From positions 1-10,787 of the forward strand of contig JAICYE010000033.1 of assembly GCA_025934385.1 (NCBI GenBank): a DNA stretch of 10,787 bases. Reading direction: 5' to 3'. The translations under genes were made by a program, and so were the position numbers. Of the stretch, positions 5,115-10,787 are shown piece after piece. Position 1 is the stretch's first letter. The number at the start of each line of letters is the position of its first letter. Source of the DNA: Acidimicrobiia bacterium. Lineage in GTDB: Bacteria; Actinomycetota; Acidimicrobiia; IMCC26256; BP-133. The notes under the pieces are model-generated. The model ran no database searches and was not told the origin of the DNA. It worked only from the letters and a program-made list of their open reading frames with translations.

Positions 5115-6494
5115 ATGACCGATCACGCCATGGGCTCGCTGGCGCTGGCCCTGATGGTGCTGGTTCTTGGGGCCGCGGTCATGGGCCGGCTCTTCGTCCG
5201 GCTGCGGCAGCCCAAGGTCGTCGGCGAGCTCGTGGCCGGCATCATCCTGGGCCCGTCACTCCTCGGTCACTTCGCCCCCGGGCTGGCCGCCTCCATCTTC
5301 GCCAAGGGCGGCCCGGCCAACCCGACCGGGGCGGTCGTGAGCTTCCTCTACCAGCTCGGCCTGCTGATGCTGATGTTCCTGTCCGGGTCGGCCGTCCGCC
5401 ACGTGCTCGGCAAGGAGAACCGCAAGGCGACGTTCCTGATCCTCGGGATCGGCGCCTCGATCCCCTTCGGCATCGTGCTGATCCTGTCGCCCGTCCTCCC
5501 CCTGCACGACATCGCCGGCACCGCCGGGAACAACACGTCGGTGCTCCTGATCGCGGCCATCGGCGCGGCGGTGTGCTCGATCCCCTTCATCAGCAAGATC
5601 TTCTACGACCTCGGGATCATGCACACCCGCTTCGCCAGTCTCCTGCTCGGCGCCGCCGTCCTGGAGGACATCGCCCTCTGGGGCGTGATCGCCATCGCCA
5701 CCACGATCGCCGCCGCCACCACCGCCGGCCACGCCCACCTGGGCACCACCATCACCGAGCACATCGCCCAGAACGTGGCCTACTTCGTACTGGCCATGAC
5801 CGTGATGCCCATCCTGCTGCGGTGGCTGGGTGACGCCCGCTGGAACACCGTCGCCCACACCATGCCGGTCGTGTGGATGATGGCCATCCTGTTCGGCTAC
5901 GTCACCATCGCCGCCCACTTCGAGGTCACCATCGCCTGGGCCGCCTTCCTGGCCGGCTTCGGGATCGTCGGCGGTATGAAGGGCACCGAGCGGCAGCGCT
6001 ACCAGAGCGCCATCAACGCCATCAACGACGTGTCGCTGGCGGTGTTCATCCCGCTGTACTTCGCCATCGTCGGCTACAAGCTCGACTTCACCAAGACGTT
6101 CAGCCCGGCGCTGCTGATCGGGTTCCTCGTCGGCTCCTCGATCCTGCGGATCGGCGCCGTGGGCCTCGCCTCCCGCCTCGCCGGCTTCCGGGGGCGCCCA
6201 TTGGTCAACCTGGCCCTCACCGCCAACGCCCGCGGCGGGCCCGGCATCGTCCTGGCCAGCATCGCCTACGACGCCCACATCATCAACGCCGCCTTCTTCA
6301 CCACGCTGGTCGTCACCGCCGTGGTGACGTCCCAGGTCTGTGGCTTCTGGCTCGACCACGTCCTGCGCCGGGGCTGGTCGCTGCTCGGCACAGCCGATGA
6401 CGAGGACCCCGGCTACGAGAATTCCGAAGCCAGGATCGGCTGGCCCTCGGGTGCCGGAGCGGAGCCGGCGGCGTCCTCCCCGCGCAACGTGTAG
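5115..6494 (+). CDS. CPA2-family cation:proton antiporter (membrane domain only)
   Basis: A 459-aa inner-membrane protein with about twelve hydrophobic segments. Family marks are RQPKVVGELVAGIILGPS (31-48, the conserved early-helix motif), the acidic pair E184-D185 in AAVLEDIALWG, where the ion-binding Asp of these antiporters lies, and NARGGPGI (371-378) in a late helix. Such proteins swap Na+ or K+ for H+ across the membrane and control pH and ion balance. The E-D pair replaces the D-D usual in well-studied electrogenic CPA2 members. The protein stops soon after the membrane domain, so it lacks the TrkA-type nucleotide-binding domain of KefB/KefC. GGGGAG 5 nt before ATG 5115 fixes the start. 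Its last 27 codons overlap the convergent DUF347 gene. PHO-box-like repeats lie directly upstream. Ion specificity cannot be read from sequence. Confidence 0.92.
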   Translation: MTDHAMGSLALALMVLVLGAAVMGRLFVRLRQPKVVGELVAGIILGPSLLGHFAPGLAASIFAKGGPANPTGAVVSFLYQLGLLMLMFLSGSAVRHVLGKENRKATFLILGIGASIPFGIVLILSPVLPLHDIAGTAGNNTSVLLIAAIGAAVCSIPFISKIFYDLGIMHTRFASLLLGAAVLEDIALWGVIAIATTIAAATTAGHAHLGTTITEHIAQNVAYFVLAMTVMPILLRWLGDARWNTVAHTMPVVWMMAILFGYVTIAAHFEVTIAWAAFLAGFGIVGGMKGTERQRYQSAINAINDVSLAVFIPLYFAIVGYKLDFTKTFSPALLIGFLVGSSILRIGAVGLASRLAGFRGRPLVNLALTANARGGPGIVLASIAYDAHIINAAFFTTLVVTAVVTSQVCGFWLDHVLRRGWSLLGTADDEDPGYENSEARIGWPSGAGAEPAASSPRNV

Positions 6495-7249
6495 ATCTGG
6501 TAACCGATCCCGGCCACCAGCATCGCCAGCAGCACCGTCGAGGTGACGGTCGTACCGACGCCGAGCCCGCCCTGCACCCGGGGCTTCTCCACGGCGTTCT
6601 CCGCCACCGCCCCGAGCGGCCGGGTGAGGACGTAGGCGATCCAGAACAGCACCGTCGTGCTGATCGCCGTGCGGTGGTGGGCGAGCAGGATGACGAGCAT
6701 CGCTGCCACCAGCACCGCGGAGCTGGCCCGGAAACCGAGTCCGAGGCTGTTGGACATGAAGTCGCCGCTGGAAGTCCCCAGCGTGTTGGAGATCAACGTC
6801 GCCACCCAGTAGAGGACCTCGCCCTTGAACGTCTCGATCTTCTCGACGTTCATGTTCTGCCCGGTGAGCTTCCAGACCACGAGCGCCACGACCAGGCAGG
6901 TGGTCAGAACGGTGAAACCACCGGTGTAGCCGAGGCCCACGGTGCGGTTCATGAAGTCCGACACCGACGTGCCGAGAATGCTGGTGGCCAGGATCACCGA
7001 CCAGAACACCGCCGGGCGGAACCGGTCGGCCCGCAACTGGAGGACCAGCGTGACGGCGAACATGACCAGGAAGATGCCGGCGCTCGTGGCATAGCCGAGC
7101 TTGAGCGGCGTGATGGCGACGTAGTTCGACACCGACTCGCCCAGCGTGGTGGCCACGATCTTGATGGCCCAGAACAGGGCCGTGACCATTGGCAGCTTGT
7201 TGACGTAGGAGTGGGCGGGTCTCGTGTTCACTTCGGCCACAGTAGGCAT
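6413..7249 (-). CDS. COG4705-type membrane protein with four DUF347 repeats
   Basis: A 278-aa inner-membrane protein made of four repeats. Each has a hydrophobic helix starting with an aromatic-W pair, then LG, then a polar site. They are W27...LGESVSN (36-42), W83...LGTSVSD (92-98), W148...LGTSSGD (157-163) and W203...LGAVAEN (212-218). The first three are followed by LGY or GLG(Y/F). This matches the DUF347 repeat (two membrane helices and a conserved Trp, four copies), a family without known function. The conserved acidic or polar residue in each repeat suggests a symmetric pore or carrier for a cation, which is inference. The start is unsure: ATG 7249 has no good ribosome binding site, and GTG 7267 upstream or a GTG downstream is possible. 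The hydrophilic tail overlaps the antiporter gene on the other strand by 82 bp. MetF lies upstream, 76 bp away. Confidence 0.88.
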   Translation of the reverse strand: MPTVAEVNTRPAHSYVNKLPMVTALFWAIKIVATTLGESVSNYVAITPLKLGYATSAGIFLVMFAVTLVLQLRADRFRPAVFWSVILATSILGTSVSDFMNRTVGLGYTGGFTVLTTCLVVALVVWKLTGQNMNVEKIETFKGEVLYWVATLISNTLGTSSGDFMSNSLGLGFRASSAVLVAAMLVILLAHHRTAISTTVLFWIAYVLTRPLGAVAENAVEKPRVQGGLGVGTTVTSTVLLAMLVAGIGYQIYTLRGEDAAGSAPAPEGQPILASEFS

Positions 7250-7277
7250 ATACGACACATTGCCCACAAGCGCCGCA

Positions 7278-7315
7278 GATCAGTGCGCCTTCAGCAGCGA
7301 TCAGCGCACATTCAG
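7278..7315 (-). repeat. imperfect 17-bp direct repeats, 21-nt period, upstream of the DUF347 gene
   Basis: GATCAGTGCGCCTTCAG (7278-7294) and GATCAGCGCACATTCAG (7299-7315) match at 14 of 17 positions, with start points 21 nt apart, about two helical turns. The same stretch holds an inverted repeat GTGCGC/GCGCAC (7283-7288 and 7304-7309). It lies 29-66 nt before the chosen start of the DUF347 gene, so a regulator-binding site is a fair guess. The inverted repeat could instead be a weak hairpin after metF. Confidence 0.4.
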
Positions 7316-7325
7316 GCTCTCGGCC

Positions 7326-8219
7326 TCACGCGGCGGCGGCGGTGGGAAGCCCGAGGCTGGCCCAGATCTCGCGCGTCGCGGTCGAGCGGTTGAGCGTGTA
7401 GAAGTGCAGTCCCGGAGCCCCGGCCGCCAGCAGGTCGCCGCACAGCTCGGTGGCGGCGGCCACGCCGATGCGCCGCACCTCGGCGGGATCGCCGGCGGCG
7501 GCGTGGAGCCGGGCCCGCAGCCCGGCGGGGACCTCGGCCCCGGACAGGGCGGCGACCCGTTCGATCTGGGCCACGTTGGTGACCGGCATGATTCCGGGAA
7601 TGACGGGCTTGTCCACGCCGAGGACCGCCAGGTCGTCGACGAGCCGGAGATAATCGGTGCCGCGGAAGAAGAACTGCGTCACGGCGAAGTCGGCCCGCCT
7701 TAGCTTGGCGGCCAGGTGGCGGCGGTCGGTGGCGCGGTCGGGTGCCTGCGGATGACCCTCGGGATGGGCGGCCACGCCGACGGAGAACGGCCCGAGCTCC
7801 CGGGCCAGCTCGACGAGCTCGATGGCGTGGCGCAGTTCGCCGTCGGGGAGTGAGGAGCCGGCCGGCGGGTCACCCCGCAGGGCCAGCACGTTCTCGACGC
7901 CGTCACGGCGGTACCGCTGCAGGATGTCGACGAGCTCCGCCCGCCGGTGGCCCACGCAGGTGAGGTGGGCCATGGGCGTCATCGAACCCCGGCGGAGGAT
8001 GTCGACCACGAGGCGCTGCGTCCGGTCCCTCGTCGAGCCGCCGGCGCCGTAGGTGATCGACACGAACGACGGCCGGAGCGGCGCCAGTTCGCCGAGCGTC
8101 CGGGCGAGCTGGGCCTCGGCGGCGTCGTCCCGGGGCGGGAAGAACTCGAACGAGTACGTCGTGCCGGCGGCCAGCAGCCCGGCCACGGTCGTGGGGCGCG
8201 GAGCGGTGAGGGGAGACAT
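7326..8219 (-). CDS. metF: methylenetetrahydrofolate reductase
   Basis: A 297-aa cytoplasmic flavoprotein that reduces 5,10-methylene-THF to 5-methyl-THF, the methyl donor for methionine synthesis. Length fits the bacterial MetF family (about 290-300 aa, TIM barrel with FAD). Visible motifs in order: SFEFFPPRDD with catalytic-site E25, VSITYGAGGSTRDRT (53-67), AHLTCVG (84-90), LALRGDPP with FAD/folate-site D117, GVAAHPEGHP, TQFFFR with Q182, PGIMPVTN (208-215) and GLHFYTLNRS near the end. Nothing essential is missing. ATG 8219 has no ribosome binding site but a TAGCCT box 6 nt upstream, which suggests a leaderless mRNA. It is divergent from the mannosyltransferase operon and upstream of the DUF347 gene, but no methionine-pathway neighbour is in the window. 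Confidence 0.96.
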   Translation of the reverse strand: MSPLTAPRPTTVAGLLAAGTTYSFEFFPPRDDAAEAQLARTLGELAPLRPSFVSITYGAGGSTRDRTQRLVVDILRRGSMTPMAHLTCVGHRRAELVDILQRYRRDGVENVLALRGDPPAGSSLPDGELRHAIELVELARELGPFSVGVAAHPEGHPQAPDRATDRRHLAAKLRRADFAVTQFFFRGTDYLRLVDDLAVLGVDKPVIPGIMPVTNVAQIERVAALSGAEVPAGLRARLHAAAGDPAEVRRIGVAAATELCGDLLAAGAPGLHFYTLNRSTATREIWASLGLPTAAAA

Positions 8220-8225
8220 CGCCCG

Positions 8226-8231
8226 AGGCTA
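8226..8231 (-). promoter_or_regulatory. candidate -10 element of metF (leaderless)
   Basis: TAGCCT read leftward (8231-8226) fits TANNNT and leaves 6 nt (CGGGCG) before the ATG of metF. This spacing would place the transcription start on or next to the A of the start codon, the common layout of leaderless genes in actinobacteria. The lack of a ribosome binding site agrees. No clear -35 is seen. Confidence 0.5.
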
Positions 8232-8375
8232 CGGGCGCAGCCATGAAACTCTTCTGAGCGATTCAGCCCGGGCCACCGGTGTCGCCGCCCATCTTGACCG
8301 GGGCGCCGACGGCGCGCTCATGCCCGGGTCAGTCGCTGGCGGGTTTCGATCCGCCTCGAGGGTGCGGGCAGGCTC

Positions 8376-8381
8376 TAGAGT
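8376..8381 (+). promoter_or_regulatory. candidate -10 element of the mannosyltransferase operon
   Basis: TAGAGT lies in the 190-bp gap between metF and the mannosyltransferase gene and predicts a transcription start near 8388, 20-odd nt before the first possible start codon. It resembles TAGAAT upstream of the 60-aa gene, and both are preceded by CC or TC. The rest of the gap contains a near-direct repeat (GCCGCCCATCTTGAC around 8285, GCCGCCATCTTGAC around 8382) and no gene. Confidence 0.4.
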
Positions 8382-8409
8382 GCCGCCATCTTGACGACCC
8401 TGGCACGAC

Positions 8410-9885
8410 GTGGTCGAGAGAGCTGACGTTCAGGTGTCGGGCTCCCCCGCCACCGACCCCGGCGCTCGCCTGCTTCGTTCGGCGGCAGCCGAGTTCCGCT
8501 CCGACGAGGTGCTCGGCTGCATCGGCGCCGGGGCGGCGGCCGCCTTGTTGATCGTCGCCGGCGGGCTCGTCGCGGGGCCGCAGGCAGCGCCCCACGGCCG
8601 GTCCGTGACCGTGCTCGGATACGCCGCCGGCTGCGGAGGCGTCGTGGTCCTCGTGGCGGCCTGGCTCTGGCTCGGCCGGATCCTGGCCCGCTCCCCCGCC
8701 GGCCGCCCCGTGGTCGTCATCGGCGCGCTGGCCGCCTGGGGCCTCCCACTGCTGTGCGGGCCGGCCCTCTTCAGCCGCGACATCTTCAGCTACGCCGCCC
8801 AGGGTCGGCAGATCGCCGTCGGAATCAATCCCTACCACCACGGCCCCGCCGTCCTCGGGGCCGGTCCGTGGCTCCGCTTCGTCTCCCCGACCTGGTCGGG
8901 CGCCCGCAGCCCGTACGGGCCGTTCTTCCTCGGCATCGACGGCCTGATCGTCCGCCACGTCGGCGGTCACGCCATGGTGGCCGTCGCGCTGCTGCGGCTG
9001 GCGTCGTGCGCCGGCGTCGTGCTGCTGGCGGCAGCGCTGTACCGATTGGCGTCGTCGTGCGGTACCGAAACGGCAACGGCGCTGTGGCTCGGGGTGCTGA
9101 ACCCGTTGATGCTCCTCCACGTCGTGAGCGGCGGCCACAACGAGGGGCTGATGCTCGGGCTCATGGTCGCGGGGCTGGTCTGCGCCCGGGAACGGCGCTT
9201 CGCCGCCGGGCTGGTGCTCTGTCTGCTGGCCGCCACCGTGAAGCTTCCGGCGGCCTTGGCGGCCGTGTACGTCGCCGCCGGATGGATCGACTCGACCGCC
9301 GACGGCACCGCCCGACTTCGGGCGGCGGTGCGGATGGGCGCCACGGCGCTGGCCGCCGTCCTCACGGTGACGACCGCCGCCGGCCTCGGCTGGGGCTGGC
9401 TGGCCACCGTGACGACGCCGACCCGTATCCGCACGGCGCTGTCGCCGACGACGGAACTGGGGCTGGTCGCCGGGCGGGCGGTGCGGAGCCTCGACGTACC
9501 CCTGACGGCGGGATCGGTGCTGGCGGCCGTCCGGTTGGCGGGACTGGTCCTCGCCGTGGCCGTCGGCGTCCTGCTCTTCGCCGGGCGGCGCCGGCAACCG
9601 GCGGCGACGGGCATCGGCCTGACGCTGCTGGCGGTGGTGGCGCTCGGGCCGGCCGTGCAGCCCTGGTATCTGTTGTGGGGGCTTGTTCCGCTCGCCGCTG
9701 CCTGCCCGGGGCGCCTCCGGCCGGCGCTGGTCTGGGTCTCGGTCGGGTTGTGTCCCCTGGTCTTCCCCAACGGGAGCGTCGTTCCCGACATCGTCGCCGT
9801 CGGCTTCCTCGGCATCACGGCGGTGGTGATGGCGAGAAGCGTCCGGCCCCGCGTCCGGCCCGACGTCCGTTCCGCTCCGGTCTGA
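8410..9885 (+). CDS. mptB: MptB-like polyprenol-phosphomannose-dependent mannosyltransferase (GT-C fold)
   Basis: A 491-aa multi-pass membrane enzyme with about a dozen hydrophobic helices. It has the marks of the actinobacterial MptA/MptB alpha-1,6-mannosyltransferases: SRDIFSYAAQG (122-132) with D124 as the probable catalytic acid in the first outer loop, NPYHHGP (140-146), SPYGPFF, LNPLMLLHVVSGGHNEG (230-246), VKLPAA and VQPWYLLWGL (417-425). These enzymes take mannose from a polyprenyl-phosphate carrier on the outer face and extend the mannan core of lipomannan-type glycolipids. Membership is well supported; the exact linkage in this organism is inferred. The GTG at 8410 is used, but GTG 8434, with a purine-rich GAGAGAG about 10 nt before it, may be the true start. 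The following gene begins 3 nt after its stop, so they form an operon. It is divergent from metF. Confidence 0.88.
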   Translation: MVERADVQVSGSPATDPGARLLRSAAAEFRSDEVLGCIGAGAAAALLIVAGGLVAGPQAAPHGRSVTVLGYAAGCGGVVVLVAAWLWLGRILARSPAGRPVVVIGALAAWGLPLLCGPALFSRDIFSYAAQGRQIAVGINPYHHGPAVLGAGPWLRFVSPTWSGARSPYGPFFLGIDGLIVRHVGGHAMVAVALLRLASCAGVVLLAAALYRLASSCGTETATALWLGVLNPLMLLHVVSGGHNEGLMLGLMVAGLVCARERRFAAGLVLCLLAATVKLPAALAAVYVAAGWIDSTADGTARLRAAVRMGATALAAVLTVTTAAGLGWGWLATVTTPTRIRTALSPTTELGLVAGRAVRSLDVPLTAGSVLAAVRLAGLVLAVAVGVLLFAGRRRQPAATGIGLTLLAVVALGPAVQPWYLLWGLVPLAAACPGRLRPALVWVSVGLCPLVFPNGSVVPDIVAVGFLGITAVVMARSVRPRVRPDVRSAPV

Positions 9886-9888
9886 GTC

Positions 9889-10787
9889 GTGCGCCGTTCT
9901 CTGCGGCCGTCGGTTCTCGGTGCCGCCTTGGCCATCGGCATCGCCGCCGGAGCCGGCGTCTGCGGACCGGCGCTGACCGCGGCCGGTGCGGCGCCGCGCC
10001 CGCCCGTCGTGTTCGTGGTCGTCCCCGACCTGCACTGGTCGACGGCGCCCCGGGCGCTCGACGCATGGGGGAAGGCCAGCCTGGCGCTCAGGACCGCCGA
10101 CCGGCAGCGCCGTGTCGACGTTTACCTCACCATCGGCAAAGGCCGTCGCACCGGCGGGCTGAGCTCCGTTTCGGACACCGGACCGCTCGACCGGAGCGGC
10201 AACGGCGTCACACTGCGGCAATGGCCGGCGCTCGTCCGCCACGACCGGCGGCTGCGCTTCGGCGGGCAGCGGGGGGGGGGGGGCCAGCAGCTCGCCGATC
10301 ACGGCGTTCCCTACGTTGTGGTGGGAGGGCGCTCCCCCGATGGCACCGCCGCCGCCCTCGGCGCCGACCACGCCGGACGGGTGCCGCGCTTCAGCGTCGG
10401 CGGCGCGGCCGCGGCCCGTGACGCGCTCCGGGATGCCGCACTCGTCATGGTGGAAACCGATACGGCCGAACTCGACCCGCTGCTGCAGGCCACGAACGGC
10501 GCCTGCCGGTTGGTAACCACCGGATCGCTGCCCGACGACGAGCGCCACCTCGGCGCCATCGCCGTCTCCCCCGAATGCCGCCTCGGCCGGCGCGGCCTCA
10601 TGTCGCCCTCCACCCGCCAGGCCGGCTTCGTCACGCTCCCCGACCTGACGCCGACGCTGCTGTCGCTGCTCGGCCTCCCGCCGCCCGACATCTTCGAAGG
10701 CGGTGCAATCCGGGCCGGGCCAGCGCTCTCCCGAGCCGACCTGATCGAGGAGGACCGGCGGGCCGCCGTCACTCAGGACGCCGGCCC
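9889..10787 (+). CDS. exported protein resembling the alkaline-phosphatase fold, cut by the window end
   Basis: The frame from GTG 9889 stays open for 299 codons to the window edge. It starts MRRS plus a hydrophobic segment (about 9-33), an export signal or membrane anchor. VVFVVVPDLHW (40-50) looks like a first core strand with a D. Later parts are PYVVVGG (141-147), ALVMVETDTAELD (184-196), LVTTGSLPDDERHLGAI (208-224) and STRQAGFVTLPDLTPTLLSLLG (241-262). The last block recalls actinobacterial membrane proteins with an alkaline-phosphatase-like domain; this assignment is tentative and metal ligands are incomplete to my eye. It lies 3 nt after the mannosyltransferase stop without its own ribosome binding site, so coupled translation and an envelope role are likely. 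A run of 13 G encodes R-GGGG at 128-132 without breaking the frame. The C-terminus is outside the window. Confidence 0.75.
   Translation, partial: MRRSLRPSVLGAALAIGIAAGAGVCGPALTAAGAAPRPPVVFVVVPDLHWSTAPRALDAWGKASLALRTADRQRRVDVYLTIGKGRRTGGLSSVSDTGPLDRSGNGVTLRQWPALVRHDRRLRFGGQRGGGGQQLADHGVPYVVVGGRSPDGTAAALGADHAGRVPRFSVGGAAAARDALRDAALVMVETDTAELDPLLQATNGACRLVTTGSLPDDERHLGAIAVSPECRLGRRGLMSPSTRQAGFVTLPDLTPTLLSLLGLPPPDIFEGGAIRAGPALSRADLIEEDRRAAVTQDAG
10271..10283 (+). repeat. run of 13 G inside the exported-protein gene
   Basis: Thirteen consecutive G (10271-10283) follow GGCGGGCAGC and precede CCAGCAG. In the gene's frame they encode the end of an Arg codon and four Gly. The frame is good on both sides, so 13 is an in-frame length; loss or gain of one base would truncate the protein. 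No other homopolymer of this size occurs in the window. Confidence 0.95.

Noticed and set aside
5256..6359. A 367-codon leftward frame opposite the antiporter
   Set aside because: Gly/Asp/Val/His-rich shadow of a strongly conserved membrane protein; no start signal.
8391..8426. Short TTG-started leader peptide ahead of the mannosyltransferase
   Set aside because: Eleven codons with no ribosome binding site and no attenuator-like content; most likely chance.
10271..10283. The G run as a frameshift that turns the last gene into a pseudogene
   Set aside because: The same frame is protein-like before and after the run, so at the stated length the gene is intact.
8329..10548. A 739-codon leftward open frame opposite the mannosyltransferase operon
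   Set aside because: Composition is dominated by G, R, H, Q and D without domains or hydrophobic core, as expected for the antisense frame of a very GC-rich gene. The plus-strand genes carry clear motifs.
1..10787. CRISPR arrays, tRNA genes, insertion sequences, phage genes or toxin-antitoxin pairs
   Set aside because: None seen on reading both strands. The only tandem repeat of note is the coding 27-bp repeat, which has no spacers.

Overview
The window is very GC-rich with strong G/C at third codon positions, GTG starts, and genes typical of Actinomycetota: an MptB-type polyprenol-phosphomannose mannosyltransferase, a COG4705/DUF347 membrane protein, and a GTTCACC-type PHO box. A deep-branching actinobacterium such as Acidimicrobiia or a relative is the best guess, but nothing here fixes the class. 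There are no rRNA or tRNA genes, CRISPR arrays, transposases or phage genes. It reads as ordinary chromosome with a few unusual local features.

Left part (1-2811, minus strand): a possible gene fragment at the left edge, then a three-gene run transcribed leftward. It starts with a short-chain dehydrogenase/reductase, continues with a mandelate-racemase-type enolase superfamily enzyme (4-nt overlap), and ends with a universal stress protein 79 bp further on. The first two look like a translationally coupled catabolic pair (oxidoreductase plus sugar-acid dehydratase or racemase), substrate unknown.

Middle (2812-5114): reading divergently from that run is a 398-aa protein whose C-terminal half resembles a diadenylate cyclase (DisA_N) domain. 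It has altered signature motifs (DGL, RHT) and ends in a four-cysteine zinc ribbon. It is the most unusual protein in the window. Next come two small secreted proteins facing each other: a 60-aa two-cysteine protein (+) and a 91-aa proline-rich protein with four 9-residue repeats (-). A perfect 13-bp hairpin, the likely shared terminator, lies between them. The 343-bp gap to the next gene holds two pairs of GTTCA repeats with an exact 11-nt period, which is PHO-box architecture.

Right part (5115-10787): a CPA2-type cation:proton antiporter (+) ends tail-to-tail with a DUF347 membrane protein (-). Their reading frames overlap by 82 bp, confined to the hydrophilic tails. Upstream of the DUF347 gene is methylenetetrahydrofolate reductase (metF, -), probably leaderless. 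Divergent from metF is an envelope operon: the MptB-like mannosyltransferase followed 3 nt later by an exported protein resembling the alkaline-phosphatase fold. That last gene carries a run of 13 G and leaves the window unfinished.

Functions are read from motifs by eye. Enzyme classes are fairly safe; substrates and regulation are inference.
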